Positions 1-6,900 of a stretch of DNA of 7,847 nt are shown here, one piece after another. Under the pieces are notes generated by a model. The model did not search any database. It saw only the letters and a program-made list of their open reading frames with translations, and was not told the origin of the DNA. Made by a program: the position numbers and the translations under genes. Numbering within the stretch: position 1 is the first letter of the stretch; each line of letters starts with the position of its first letter. Source of the stretch: Candidatus Dadabacteria bacterium UBA2774. GTDB lineage: Bacteria > Desulfobacterota_D > UBA1144 > Nemesobacterales > UBA2774. The DNA lies in assembly GCA_002352485.1 (NCBI GenBank), contig DEIM01000108.1, positions 1-7,847 of the forward strand, in the 5' to 3' direction.

Positions 1-630
1 AGCCGCATGATACACGGGGCCAGAATATCACTTTCAATCGGCTTCGTAGCAGTGGGTATAGCCGCAGTAATAGGGATTCTTCTGGGCGGTATAGCCGGCT
101 ATTACGGAGGCACGGTAGATTTCTTCATTTCGAGACTATTCGAGGTGATGATGACGTTCCCGGTCTTCTTTTTGATTCTAACGATATTGGCTTTCAGAGA
201 CCCGAGCATATATAACATAATGATTGTGCTCGGAGCCACTGGATGGACAGGTATAGCCAGGCTCATCCGAGGGGAATTCCTGAAGCTCAGAAAGTTTGAG
301 TACGTAGAGGCAGCCGTCGCGCTTGGCGGGACGGATATGCGTGTAATGATGAAGCACATGCTCCCTAACTCGCTTGCGCCCGTGCTCGTGGACGCCACAT
401 TCGGTGTGGCAGGGGCAATACTTGTGGAATCGGCGCTCAGCTTTTTAGGATTTGGCGTACCGCCTCCCGACCCGAGCTGGGGCGATGTGCTATCACAGTC
501 TCAGCGCTATGTGGATTTCGCATGGTGGCTTGTTCTATTTCCCGGTGCGGCTATATTTTTAACCGTTACCTCGTTTAACCTCGTAGGAGAAGGTTTCCGT
601 AACGCAATAGATCCCAAGTTTAAGGGATAA
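1..630 (+). CDS. dppC: Dipeptide/oligopeptide ABC transporter permease, DppC/OppC family (5' end outside window)
   Basis: This is an inner-membrane permease subunit of a peptide (or nickel/opine-like) ABC importer; with a partner DppB-type permease it forms the transport channel. The reading frame is open to the window edge. The first codons (Ser-Arg-Met-Ile-His-Gly-Ala-Arg-Ile-Ser) match the interior family region just before the second membrane helix, so the ATG at 7 is internal and roughly 90 N-terminal residues are missing. About five hydrophobic segments remain. The permease EAA loop, which docks on the ATPases, is visible at 307-315 (Glu-Ala-Ala) followed by the conserved Gly four residues on and a Leu-Pro-Asn further along. 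The C-terminal half has the family's Ser-Phe-Leu-Gly-Phe-Gly and Pro-Asp-Pro-Ser-Trp-Gly signatures. dppD and dppF follow. Substrate specificity cannot be told from this subunit; the dpp symbol is by family and order only. Confidence 0.9.
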   Translation, partial: SRMIHGARISLSIGFVAVGIAAVIGILLGGIAGYYGGTVDFFISRLFEVMMTFPVFFLILTILAFRDPSIYNIMIVLGATGWTGIARLIRGEFLKLRKFEYVEAAVALGGTDMRVMMKHMLPNSLAPVLVDATFGVAGAILVESALSFLGFGVPPPDPSWGDVLSQSQRYVDFAWWLVLFPGAAIFLTVTSFNLVGEGFRNAIDPKFKG

Positions 631-632
631 CT

Positions 633-713
633 ATGGGGACAGAGGCGAGCGTCTCACAGCGATGCCGATGGGGGCCGCGAGTGAATGTCGTTTATGAGCG
701 AGAGCAGGATTAA
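633..713 (+). CDS. Possible 26-residue small protein between dppC and dppD (doubtful)
   Basis: An ATG at 633 opens a 26-codon frame ending in TAA at 711-713, almost filling the 102-base gap between dppC and dppD. An SD-like AAGGGA at 622-627, inside the end of dppC, lies 5 bases before the ATG. The predicted peptide is polar and rich in Arg and Glu, with one Cys, one Trp and no membrane segment. I do not recognise it. The same stretch is GC-rich and carries GCGAG three times plus a short potential hairpin (GAGGC/GTCTC), so it may instead be an untranslated spacer or a copy of a dispersed intergenic repeat. Frames this short arise often by chance; the good spacing of the SD is the main support. 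Confidence 0.2.
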   Translation: MGTEASVSQRCRWGPRVNVVYEREQD

Positions 714-732
714 TTGAGGATAAAATAAGATC

Positions 733-1716
733 ATGACAGACGCCCTACAGATAAAAGATCTAAGAATCTCATTCGAATCGGAGAAAAAGAAAGTAGAGGT
801 CGTAAGCGGCGTCTCTCTGTCTGTGCCAAAGGGAAAAATCGTAGGAGTAGTTGGCGAGAGCGGATGCGGTAAGACAGTTACGGCGCTCTCGGTAATGAGA
901 CTTATTCCCGAGCCTCCTGGCAGTATCGATTCAGGTAAGATAATATTCGACGGAGGAGACCTCTTAAGCTACTCCGACCGCGATATGAGAGCGGTGCGCG
1001 GAAACAGAATTTCTATGATATTTCAGGAGCCAATAAGCTCACTCAATCCGGTATTTACGGTAGGTGATCAGATAGGGGAAGCTCTCAAAACACATACCAA
1101 GCTTTCAAACAGTGAGATTAAAGAAAGGGTAATCGAGTTATTGAACCTCGTAGGCATCCCGGCGCCCGAGCGCAGGATGAAGAACTATCCTCATGAAATG
1201 TCGGGCGGTATGTCGCAGAGGATTATGATAGCTATGGCGCTTTCCTGCAGCCCGGAGGTGCTGATCGCAGACGAGCCTACGACGGCTCTCGACGTGACCA
1301 TTCAGGCCGGGATCCTGGAGCTTATAGACGATTTGAGAGTGAAGATGGGCATGGCTGTGCTGCTGATTACTCACGACCTGGGCATCATCGCCGAAGTCGC
1401 GGACGAGGTATATGTGATGTACGCGGGCAAGGTAGTGGAGCATGCGGATACGCGCGATTTATTCGCAAGCCCCAAGCATCCCTACACAGTAGGGCTACTT
1501 AATTCCATACCGGATTTAAGAGAGAGTAAAGAGGAGCTTGACGCGATTCCGGGTGTTGTGCCTTCTCCGGGGAGCTATCCTTCGGGATGCAGGTTTCAGG
1601 ACCGCTGCCCGATGGTGATAGACAGGTGCAAAGCAGAAGAGCCTCCCTTGTCAGACGTAGGCACGAGGCACTACTCAGCGTGTTTCAGAGCGCATGAGGT
1701 AAGATTTAAGGACTAA
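733..1716 (+). CDS. dppD: Peptide ABC transporter ATP-binding protein DppD/OppD family
   Basis: A cytoplasmic ATPase that, paired with DppF, powers peptide import through the DppBC-type permeases. At 327 residues it is full length for the family. Walker A is GESGCGKT at residues 41-48, the Q-loop is around Gln98, the ABC signature is SGGM at 157-160, Walker B ends with Asp180-Glu181, and the switch His is 214. The C-terminal oligopeptide-transporter extension (about 230-327) carries the cysteine pattern C-x5-C-x6-C plus a later Cys; in characterised DppD-type proteins this region binds a [4Fe-4S] cluster. The ATG at 733 fits where the family begins (conserved start just before the first beta strand), although the best SD (GAGGA, 716-720) is a somewhat long 12 bases away. 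It ends 1 base before dppF, indicating co-translation. The dpp versus opp assignment is not resolvable here. Confidence 0.93.
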   Translation: MTDALQIKDLRISFESEKKKVEVVSGVSLSVPKGKIVGVVGESGCGKTVTALSVMRLIPEPPGSIDSGKIIFDGGDLLSYSDRDMRAVRGNRISMIFQEPISSLNPVFTVGDQIGEALKTHTKLSNSEIKERVIELLNLVGIPAPERRMKNYPHEMSGGMSQRIMIAMALSCSPEVLIADEPTTALDVTIQAGILELIDDLRVKMGMAVLLITHDLGIIAEVADEVYVMYAGKVVEHADTRDLFASPKHPYTVGLLNSIPDLRESKEELDAIPGVVPSPGSYPSGCRFQDRCPMVIDRCKAEEPPLSDVGTRHYSACFRAHEVRFKD

Positions 1717-1717
1717 T

Positions 1718-2686
1718 ATGTCGCCAAAAGAACTTTTAAAAGTAGAAAAGCTAAAGAAATACTTCCCTGTTAAGTCAGGAGTATTTTCAACCGTCAGCAA
1801 CTTTGTAAAGGCCGTTGACGGTATTGACCTCTCAGTCGGCGAGGGCGAGACAGTGGGGCTTGTGGGAGAGAGCGGCTGCGGCAAGACAACGCTTGGGAAA
1901 ACAATATTAAAGCTGCTTGAGCCCTCAGAGGGCGAGATATATTTTGAAGACCGGGACATTACACACCTCTCTCCTTCAAAGATGAGACCGTTCCGAAAAG
2001 AGATGCAGATAGTGTTCCAGGACCCCTACGGCTCGCTAAACCCACGGATGAAAGTAGAGAGCATAGTGTCCGAAGGACTCATAATTCATGAAATGGCTTC
2101 TAAAAATGAAAGACGCGGCATCATAAAAGAGCTGTTAAATACAGTAGGGCTGAGGGAAGACGCACTCCCTCGCTACCCACATGAATTCTCAGGTGGTCAG
2201 CGCCAGAGGATCGCAATCGCTAGAGCGCTTGCCCTAAAGCCCAAATTCATAGTATGTGACGAGCCTATCTCGGCACTCGACGTTTCCGTGCAGGCGCAGA
2301 TAATAAACCTTTTTATCGAGCTTCAGGAAAAATTCAGGCTCACATATCTATTTATATCTCATGACTTAAGAGTGGTAAGACACATAAGCGACCGTGTGGC
2401 CGTTATGTATCTCGGGAAGATAGTCGAGCTTTCCCCGAGTCAGGAGCTCTATAAAAACCCTCTTCACCCATATACGAAGATACTTATTTCCTCTGTGCCG
2501 ATTGCCGACCCGGAGAAGAAAAGGGAGCCTAGCTTGCTGAAGGGCGATGTTCCGAGCCCGATCAATCCTCCGTCCGGCTGCAGCTTTCACCCACGCTGCC
2601 CTATAGCGGTTGAAAAGTGTAAAACGCACGAACCCGAGCTAAGAGATGTGGGCTCCGGACATTTCGTTTCATGCCACCTTGTTTAA
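1718..2686 (+). CDS. dppF: Peptide ABC transporter ATP-binding protein DppF/OppF family
   Basis: The second ATPase of the importer, forming the nucleotide-binding heterodimer with DppD. It is 322 residues long, usual for the family. Walker A is GESGCGKT at 50-57, the Q-loop FQDPYGSLNP is at 100-109, the signature SGGQRQR is at 158-164, Walker B ends with Asp181-Glu182, and the switch His is 215. The canonical LSGGQ-type signature here, against SGGM in DppD, is the usual division between the two paralogues. The C-terminal extension repeats the C-x5-C-x6-C spacing plus a final Cys near the end, so a metal or Fe-S site like that of DppD is possible. The SD AAGGA at 1708-1712 lies inside the dppD 3' end, 5 bases from the ATG, so translation is probably coupled. 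It is the last gene of the transporter operon in view. Confidence 0.93.
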   Translation: MSPKELLKVEKLKKYFPVKSGVFSTVSNFVKAVDGIDLSVGEGETVGLVGESGCGKTTLGKTILKLLEPSEGEIYFEDRDITHLSPSKMRPFRKEMQIVFQDPYGSLNPRMKVESIVSEGLIIHEMASKNERRGIIKELLNTVGLREDALPRYPHEFSGGQRQRIAIARALALKPKFIVCDEPISALDVSVQAQIINLFIELQEKFRLTYLFISHDLRVVRHISDRVAVMYLGKIVELSPSQELYKNPLHPYTKILISSVPIADPEKKREPSLLKGDVPSPINPPSGCSFHPRCPIAVEKCKTHEPELRDVGSGHFVSCHLV

Positions 2687-2691
2687 TGCCA

Positions 2692-2751
2692 AATAATACA
2701 CTTGATCTATGCGTTAAATTTACACTTGCAAACCGGCAATCTTGTATTATT
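2692..2751. repeat. Widely spaced 9-bp inverted repeat around the DUF177-rpmF-fab promoter region
   Basis: AATAATACA at 2692-2700 is the exact reverse complement of TGTATTATT at 2743-2751. The arms are 42 bases apart. The right arm overlaps the candidate -10 element. A short inner stem TTGC/GCAA (2726-2729 with 2736-2739) lies between them. The arms are AT-rich and no T-run follows, so this is unlikely to be a terminator for dppF. It could be a two-site operator or chance in AT-rich DNA. Confidence 0.3.
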
Positions 2752-2753
2752 AT
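2726..2753 (+). promoter_or_regulatory. Candidate sigma-70-type promoter for the DUF177-rpmF-fab operon
   Basis: TTGCAA at 2726-2731 (4 of 6 matches to TTGACA) is followed after 16 bases by TATTAT at 2748-2753 (5 of 6 matches to TATAAT). It lies in the only sizeable gap (125 bases) between dppF and the fatty-acid genes, about 55 bases before the first start codon. A second overlapping TATTAT at 2745-2750 gives a 13-base spacer and is less likely. The call rests on motif match and position only. Confidence 0.45.
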
Positions 2754-2811
2754 TAAAAGCCGTTAATTTAGAAGGGTAAGTTGTAATTATTGGTGGTTAT
2801 TTCTTAGGACA

Positions 2812-3327
2812 ATGATAGTTCGAGTTTCCGATATAAATGAAAATGGTGTTCACATAGAGACATTCGAGAATTCTGAGTGGCTCGTGAACGTTCCTGAGCT
2901 TTCAAAAGGGGATAGAAACACCAAGCTTACCTCAGGGTTTGACATCGACTTACAAGTGAATAAAGTTTTAAGAGAAGTTGCGGTGTCAGGCAACGTGCAG
3001 TTTTCGATCGAAGCTCCATGCTCTAGGTGCTTACAGACAGTTAAGCTCGATCTTAAACCCGAGGTTAACCTCGTCCTTACTCCTAAAGAAAGTACGGGCG
3101 AAGAAGACGATGATTTAAACCACGAAACTTACGTTGGTGATGAAGTGGATATAAGCGGCTATATTAGAGAGCAGATTGCAATGTCGCTCCCCTTCAAGGT
3201 AGTTTGCACTGAGGATTGTAAGGGCTTGTGTTCAAGCTGCGGAATTAATTTAAACAATGAAAATTGTGAGTGCGAGAGTCAAAGGATAGACCCCAGGCTG
3301 GCAGTGCTCAAGAACTTGAAAATATAA
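2812..3327 (+). CDS. yceD: DUF177 (YceD) family protein
   Basis: A DUF177/YceD family protein of 171 residues, the usual size. Family members have been linked to accumulation of 23S rRNA in bacteria and plastids; the molecular activity is not settled. The N-terminal half is a beta-rich domain with a C-x2-C pair at Cys70 and Cys73. The C-terminal part carries the family's cysteine cluster (Cys132, 136, 140, 143, 152, 154) with the Leu-Cys-x2-Cys-Gly-x-Asn-Leu-Asn core, probably a zinc site, and ends in the usual Asp-Pro-Arg-Leu-Ala-x-Leu-x-x-Leu. An acidic linker (about 93-105) separates the two. The only SD-like AGGA (2806-2809) sits just 2 bases before the ATG, closer than ideal, but no other in-frame start is available upstream. 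rpmF starts 21 bases downstream, the near-universal pairing for this family. Confidence 0.9.
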   Translation: MIVRVSDINENGVHIETFENSEWLVNVPELSKGDRNTKLTSGFDIDLQVNKVLREVAVSGNVQFSIEAPCSRCLQTVKLDLKPEVNLVLTPKESTGEEDDDLNHETYVGDEVDISGYIREQIAMSLPFKVVCTEDCKGLCSSCGINLNNENCECESQRIDPRLAVLKNLKI

Positions 3328-3348
3328 GGTTATAGGGAGAATATACAA

Positions 3349-3543
3349 ATGGCGCTGCCCAAGAGAAAACACTCAAGATCAAGAAGCAGAAAAAGAAGAA
3401 CTCATTATAAGATGACCCGTCCAGGTGTGTCATCATGCCAGAACTGCGGCGAGCACAAATCGCCCCATAGGGTATGCCCGAGCTGCGGGTTCTACAAGGG
3501 AAGGACTTTTGTAAGAGAGCCGGAGCAGGTAGAGGCTTCATAA
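3349..3543 (+). CDS. rpmF: 50S ribosomal protein L32 (bL32)
   Basis: A small structural protein of the large ribosomal subunit. It is 64 residues long, with the conserved N-terminus Met-Ala-Leu-Pro-Lys-Arg-Lys, a strongly basic Ser/Arg/Lys stretch (residues 5-21), and the motif Pro-His-Arg-Val-Cys-Pro-x-Cys-Gly-x-Tyr-Lys-Gly-Arg. Four cysteines in two C-x2-C pairs (30/33 and 43/46) make this the zinc-binding (C+) form; some bacteria carry cysteine-free versions. AGGGAGA at 3334-3340 lies 8 bases before the ATG. It is the second gene of the DUF177-rpmF pair, and the fatty-acid genes follow after only 31 bases with no terminator visible, so ribosomal and lipid synthesis genes probably share a transcript. 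Confidence 0.97.
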   Translation: MALPKRKHSRSRSRKRRTHYKMTRPGVSSCQNCGEHKSPHRVCPSCGFYKGRTFVREPEQVEAS

Positions 3544-3574
3544 GTAATTTCTTGCGTACCAAGGATTCTTATTC

Positions 3575-4507
3575 ATGATTGCATTCGTATTCCCCGGACA
3601 GGGTTCCCAGTATGTGGGAATGGGAAAAGAGCTATACGACCAATTCACTTCGGCAAAAGAGACTTTTGACGAAGCGGGTGAGGTACTGGGTTTTGATCTT
3701 GCAGCTCTATGCTTTGAGGGAGAACAACAAGAGCTCTCTCTCACATATAACGCTCAGCCGGCGCTCCTGACTACAAGCATAGCTGCACTCAGGGTGCTTC
3801 AGGAAGAAGCCGATCTCAGACCCGATTTTGTTGCGGGACACAGCCTCGGTGAATATTCGGCTCTAGTAGCTAACGGTTCTATGACGCTTAAAGACGCTGT
3901 ACATGTAGTAAGAAAAAGAGGAGAGTTCATGCAGGAAGCAGTACCTGTGGGAATAGGCGCAATGGCAGCTGTTCTGGGACAGAACATTGAACAGATTGAG
4001 GAGATCTGCAGACAGGTATCCGATAACTCTCACATAGCGAGCCCCGCAAACCTGAACGCTCCGGGACAGATAGTGATTTCAGGGAATAAAGAAGCCGTTG
4101 AGAAAGCATCTGAAATCGCAAAATCTAACGGAGCAAAAAGAGTTGTTCCTTTAGACGTAAGCGCCCCCTTTCATTGCGCTCTAATGGAGCCTGCGGCAAA
4201 GAGACTGGCAGAAGTGCTGAGCGGTGTAGAGTTCAGCAGCATGAGCGCCCCAGTGGTTTCAAACTGCACGGCTGCTGTAACAGATGATCCGTCTCTACTT
4301 AGGGAGCTTCTAATAGAGCAGGTCACAAGCCCGGTCAGATGGCATGAATCAGTACAAACCCTATTTGGACTCGGTGTTAAAGATTATTTTGAGATAGGCC
4401 CTAAAAATGTATTATCCGGACTAATAAAAAGAACGTTATCAGATGTATCAGTAAACAACTTTGAAAAGACGGCACAATTGGAGTCCATGCGAAATGACCG
4501 AAACTAA
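3575..4507 (+). CDS. fabD: Malonyl-CoA:ACP transacylase FabD
   Basis: Transfers malonyl from CoA to acyl carrier protein, supplying the extender unit for type II fatty-acid synthesis in the cytoplasm. It is 310 residues, matching the family. Visible motifs are Gly-Gln-Gly-Ser-Gln at 8-12 (oxyanion hole), Gly-His-Ser-Leu-Gly-Glu at 88-93 with nucleophile Ser90, Arg115 that binds the malonyl carboxylate, the Asn-Ala-Pro-Gly-Gln segment ending at Gln165, and catalytic His200 in Ala-Pro-Phe-His. These line up with E. coli Ser92, Arg117 and His201. The start is supported by AAGGA at 3561-3565, 9 bases upstream, and by the family start just before the first strand. Its end overlaps fabG by 14 bases. 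The usual plsX and fabH are absent upstream. Confidence 0.97.
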   Translation: MIAFVFPGQGSQYVGMGKELYDQFTSAKETFDEAGEVLGFDLAALCFEGEQQELSLTYNAQPALLTTSIAALRVLQEEADLRPDFVAGHSLGEYSALVANGSMTLKDAVHVVRKRGEFMQEAVPVGIGAMAAVLGQNIEQIEEICRQVSDNSHIASPANLNAPGQIVISGNKEAVEKASEIAKSNGAKRVVPLDVSAPFHCALMEPAAKRLAEVLSGVEFSSMSAPVVSNCTAAVTDDPSLLRELLIEQVTSPVRWHESVQTLFGLGVKDYFEIGPKNVLSGLIKRTLSDVSVNNFEKTAQLESMRNDRN

Positions 4508-5240
4508 CGGTAAGATAGCTCTGGTAACAGGAGGGTCAAGGGGTATTGGCCGTTCTATAGCGGAAAGATTGGCTAAAGAAGGGTTTTACGTTGTTATAAA
4601 TTATGTGAGCAATGAATCCGCTGCAAAGGACGTTCTTTCAGCGATTGAAAACGCCGGAGGAAAGGGGCAAATCGCGCCTTTTGATGTATCAGACTTTGAC
4701 GCTACTCAAAAAGCCGTGGAAGATATTGTTGAAGAGTTAGGCGGACTCCATATACTTATAAATAACGCGGGCATAACTCACGACACTCTGATGCTCAGAA
4801 TGAAAGAGGAAGACTGGACAAACGTAATATCAGTAAACTTAAACGGTGTCTTTAACTGTACGAAAGCAGTTACGCGCATTATGATCAAACAGCGTTACGG
4901 AAGAATAATTAACCTCACTTCAGTAGTGGGTGAGATGGGCAATTCTGGCCAGACTAACTACGCTGCCTCAAAAGCGGGTATTATAGGCTTCACAAAGGCG
5001 GCGGCAAGGGAAATGGCCTCTCGCTCTATTACAGTTAACGCAGTTAGCCCGGGGTTTATAGAAACGGACATTACAATGGCGCTTACTGATGAAATAAGAA
5101 AGAGTTATATAGAAAAAATACCGCTCGGCAGATTCGGATCACCCAAAGATATCACCGGAGTAGTGGCTTTTTTGACTTCCGATGAGGCTTCTTACATTAC
5201 AGGTGAGGTAGTCAGGGTTAACGGCGGAATATACACATAA
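4494..5240 (+). CDS. fabG: 3-oxoacyl-ACP reductase FabG
   Basis: NADPH-dependent reduction of 3-ketoacyl-ACP to 3-hydroxyacyl-ACP, the first reduction of each elongation round; a tetrameric short-chain dehydrogenase. With the ATG at 4494 it is 248 residues, close to E. coli FabG (244). Motifs: cofactor site Thr-Gly-x3-Gly-Ile-Gly at 12-19, Asn-Asn-Ala-Gly at 90-93, and catalytic Asn115, Ser143, Tyr156 and Lys160. Arg134 and Arg177 fall where E. coli has the ACP-contacting Arg129 and Arg172 once the 5-residue offset is applied. The frame is open further upstream to a TTG at 4461, but that would add 11 unconserved residues and lacks an SD, whereas TGGAG at 4479-4483 serves the ATG. It overlaps fabD by 14 bases, implying translational coupling. 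Confidence 0.96.
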   Translation: MTETNGKIALVTGGSRGIGRSIAERLAKEGFYVVINYVSNESAAKDVLSAIENAGGKGQIAPFDVSDFDATQKAVEDIVEELGGLHILINNAGITHDTLMLRMKEEDWTNVISVNLNGVFNCTKAVTRIMIKQRYGRIINLTSVVGEMGNSGQTNYAASKAGIIGFTKAAAREMASRSITVNAVSPGFIETDITMALTDEIRKSYIEKIPLGRFGSPKDITGVVAFLTSDEASYITGEVVRVNGGIYT

Positions 5241-5244
5241 TAGC

Positions 5245-5253
5245 TAAGGAGGT
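5245..5253 (+). promoter_or_regulatory. Strong ribosome binding site for acpP
   Basis: TAAGGAGGT is an essentially complete match to the anti-SD end of 16S rRNA, placed 8 bases before the acpP ATG. It is the strongest ribosome binding site in the operon, in line with the known need for ACP in large excess over the enzymes that use it. Confidence 0.9.
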
Positions 5254-5261
5254 ATTAACTA

Positions 5262-5507
5262 ATGGCAGATGAAAAAGAGATTCTTGCTAAAGTAAAAGAA
5301 ATGGTTGCAGGACAATTAGGAAAATCAGAGGAAGAGATCAATCCCGAGTCTTCATTTATAGAAGACCTTGGTGCTGACTCTCTTGACCTTGTAGAGCTCA
5401 TTATGTCCATGGAAGACGAGTTTGGGCTCGAGATTTCAGACGAGGACGCTGAGTCAATCGTAACAGTACAAGACGCAATTAACTTCATCGGAGAGCGCAA
5501 AAAATAA
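5262..5507 (+). CDS. acpP: Acyl carrier protein
   Basis: Carries growing acyl chains as thioesters on a 4'-phosphopantetheine arm, shuttling them between FabD, FabF, FabG and the other enzymes. It is 81 residues and strongly acidic, with the four-helix ACP pattern. The prosthetic-group site is Ser40 in Gly-Ala-Asp-Ser-Leu-Asp-Leu, followed by helix II (Val-Glu-Leu-Ile-Met-Ser-Met-Glu), the surface that partner enzymes recognise. Slightly longer than E. coli AcpP (78), the extra residues being at the ends. Its stop codon shares one base with the fabF start (TAATG), the classic fabG-acpP-fabF arrangement. Confidence 0.97.
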   Translation: MADEKEILAKVKEMVAGQLGKSEEEINPESSFIEDLGADSLDLVELIMSMEDEFGLEISDEDAESIVTVQDAINFIGERKK

Positions 5508-6739
5508 TGGATAGAAGAGTAGTGGTTACTGGGATAGGTCTCATTACCCCCGTCGGCATTGGAAATAAAGCGAGCTGGGAAGGGGTTCTGGAAGGACGCT
5601 CAGGAGTACAAACGATTGAGCGTTTCGATCCTTCTGCCCTCAAGACGCGGATAGCGGGTGAAATAAAGGGTTTTGACCCTGAGCTATATATGCCCGCCAA
5701 GGAAGCCAGGAAAACGGATATTTTTATACACTATGCCGTTTCGGGCGCCAAAATGGCTCTTGAAGACGCGGGACTTGAAATTACAGATGATATCTCAGAG
5801 CGCACGGGCACTGTCATAGGAACTGGAATAGGAGGTATGGAAACATACGTTAATACTGTTCTTATGATGGAGAAAAAGGGCCCGGACCGCTTGTCACCAT
5901 TCTTCATCCCAAACATTATTACCAACATGGCGGCAGGTTATGTCTCAATAATGTATAACGCCAAAGGACCTAACTGCGCGACCACCACCGCGTGCGCTGC
6001 TAGCGCCCACGCTATTGACTACTCTACGATGTCAATTAGGAGAGGGGAAGCCGACATTATGATTTCAGGCGGCACGGAGGCGCCTCTTGTGCCGCTTACA
6101 ATCGCCGGATTTAACGCCATGAGGGCGCTTTCGACCAATAACGAAGACCCACAGGGCGCGTCTCGACCTTTTGACAAGGAGAGGGACGGATTCATTATAG
6201 GGGAAGGAGCTGGAATCCTCATAATGGAAGAGCTTGAATTTGCCAAGAAAAGAGGGGCCAGGATTTACGCGGAAATACTGGGCTGCGGTATGAGCTCGGA
6301 CGCAAGCCACATCACCGCCCCTTCACTCGCGGGCCCAGTTAAGTCTATGAAAGACGCAGTTAAAGACGCTGGGATAAACCCTGAAGAAATTGATTACATT
6401 AACGCCCACGGAACTTCGACACAGCTAAACGACGCCAATGAAACCGCAGGCATAAAGGAAGTCCTGGGAGACCACGCTTATAAAACACCTGTAAGCTCGA
6501 CTAAGTCTATGACTGGACACATGCTCGGAGCTGCAGGCGGAGTAGAAGCGGCATTTTCTATTCTTGCACTCAAAGATGGCATAATTCCCCCGACAATCAA
6601 CCTCCATAATCCCGACCCCGTATGTGATCTTGATTACGTACCACATGAGGCAAGAGAAGCCTCCATTAAAACAGTTCTCAGTAACTCCTTTGGATTCGGC
6701 GGCACAAACGGCTCCTTAATCTTCAGAAAATACGAGTAA
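5507..6739 (+). CDS. fabF: 3-oxoacyl-ACP synthase II FabF
   Basis: Condenses malonyl-ACP with acyl-ACP, releasing CO2, to lengthen the chain by two carbons. It is 410 residues, typical length, with the thiolase-fold decarboxylating-condensing-enzyme layout. The Cys-His-His triad is present: Cys163 in Thr-Ala-Cys-Ala-Ala-Ser, His301 in Ala-His-Gly-Thr-Ser-Thr and His338 in Thr-Gly-His-Met-Leu-Gly-Ala-Ala-Gly, with the conserved Lys333. The C-terminal Asn-Ser-Phe-Gly-Phe-Gly-Gly-Thr-Asn loop is intact. The triad distinguishes it from FabH (Cys-His-Asn). The ATG overlaps the acpP stop by one base; GGAGAG at 5490-5495 is 11 bases upstream. The sequence is full length and appears functional. It is the last recognisable gene of the operon, followed by 303 bases of non-coding DNA. 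FabF rather than FabB is favoured by operon position. Confidence 0.96.
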   Translation: MDRRVVVTGIGLITPVGIGNKASWEGVLEGRSGVQTIERFDPSALKTRIAGEIKGFDPELYMPAKEARKTDIFIHYAVSGAKMALEDAGLEITDDISERTGTVIGTGIGGMETYVNTVLMMEKKGPDRLSPFFIPNIITNMAAGYVSIMYNAKGPNCATTTACAASAHAIDYSTMSIRRGEADIMISGGTEAPLVPLTIAGFNAMRALSTNNEDPQGASRPFDKERDGFIIGEGAGILIMEELEFAKKRGARIYAEILGCGMSSDASHITAPSLAGPVKSMKDAVKDAGINPEEIDYINAHGTSTQLNDANETAGIKEVLGDHAYKTPVSSTKSMTGHMLGAAGGVEAAFSILALKDGIIPPTINLHNPDPVCDLDYVPHEAREASIKTVLSNSFGFGGTNGSLIFRKYE

Positions 6740-6786
6740 TTCACAAAGTTCTAACAACCAAATAGCACAAAGTAGTAACTCATAAT

Positions 6787-6812
6787 ATGCTATAAGTACT
6801 ACAGTATAGCAT
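6787..6812. repeat. 8-bp perfect inverted repeat downstream of fabF
   Basis: ATGCTATA (6787-6794) and TATAGCAT (6805-6812) are exact reverse complements around a 10-base loop. The stem has only two G-C pairs and is not followed by a T-run on either strand, so it is a poor intrinsic terminator. The loop contains TACTAC (6797-6802), which is complementary to GTAGTA at 6772-6777. It could be an mRNA 3' end structure, an operator, or chance. Confidence 0.5.
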
Positions 6813-6900
6813 CACTCCCGAAAATCTTTAAAAATCTATCCCACAAAACAAATACCTGCACCATAATTATCATTATTAATCGTTATTGCTATTTATTGTG

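Noticed and set aside
7..9. ATG at 7 as the true start of the permease
   Set aside because: The frame is open to the window edge and the sequence at 1-30 matches the interior of DppC/OppC, so the start lies upstream.
636..660. GAGGC/GTCTC hairpin after dppC as a terminator
   Set aside because: The stem is 5 bp with a G-T pair, no T-run follows, and the operon clearly continues into dppD.
1138..1443. 101-codon - strand frame inside dppD and similar antisense frames within the fab genes
   Set aside because: They mirror strongly conserved + strand genes and show no protein features of their own.
4461..4493. Earlier TTG start for fabG adding 11 residues
   Set aside because: The added residues are unlike FabG N-termini, the TTG has no SD, and ATG 4494 has TGGAG upstream and gives the family length.
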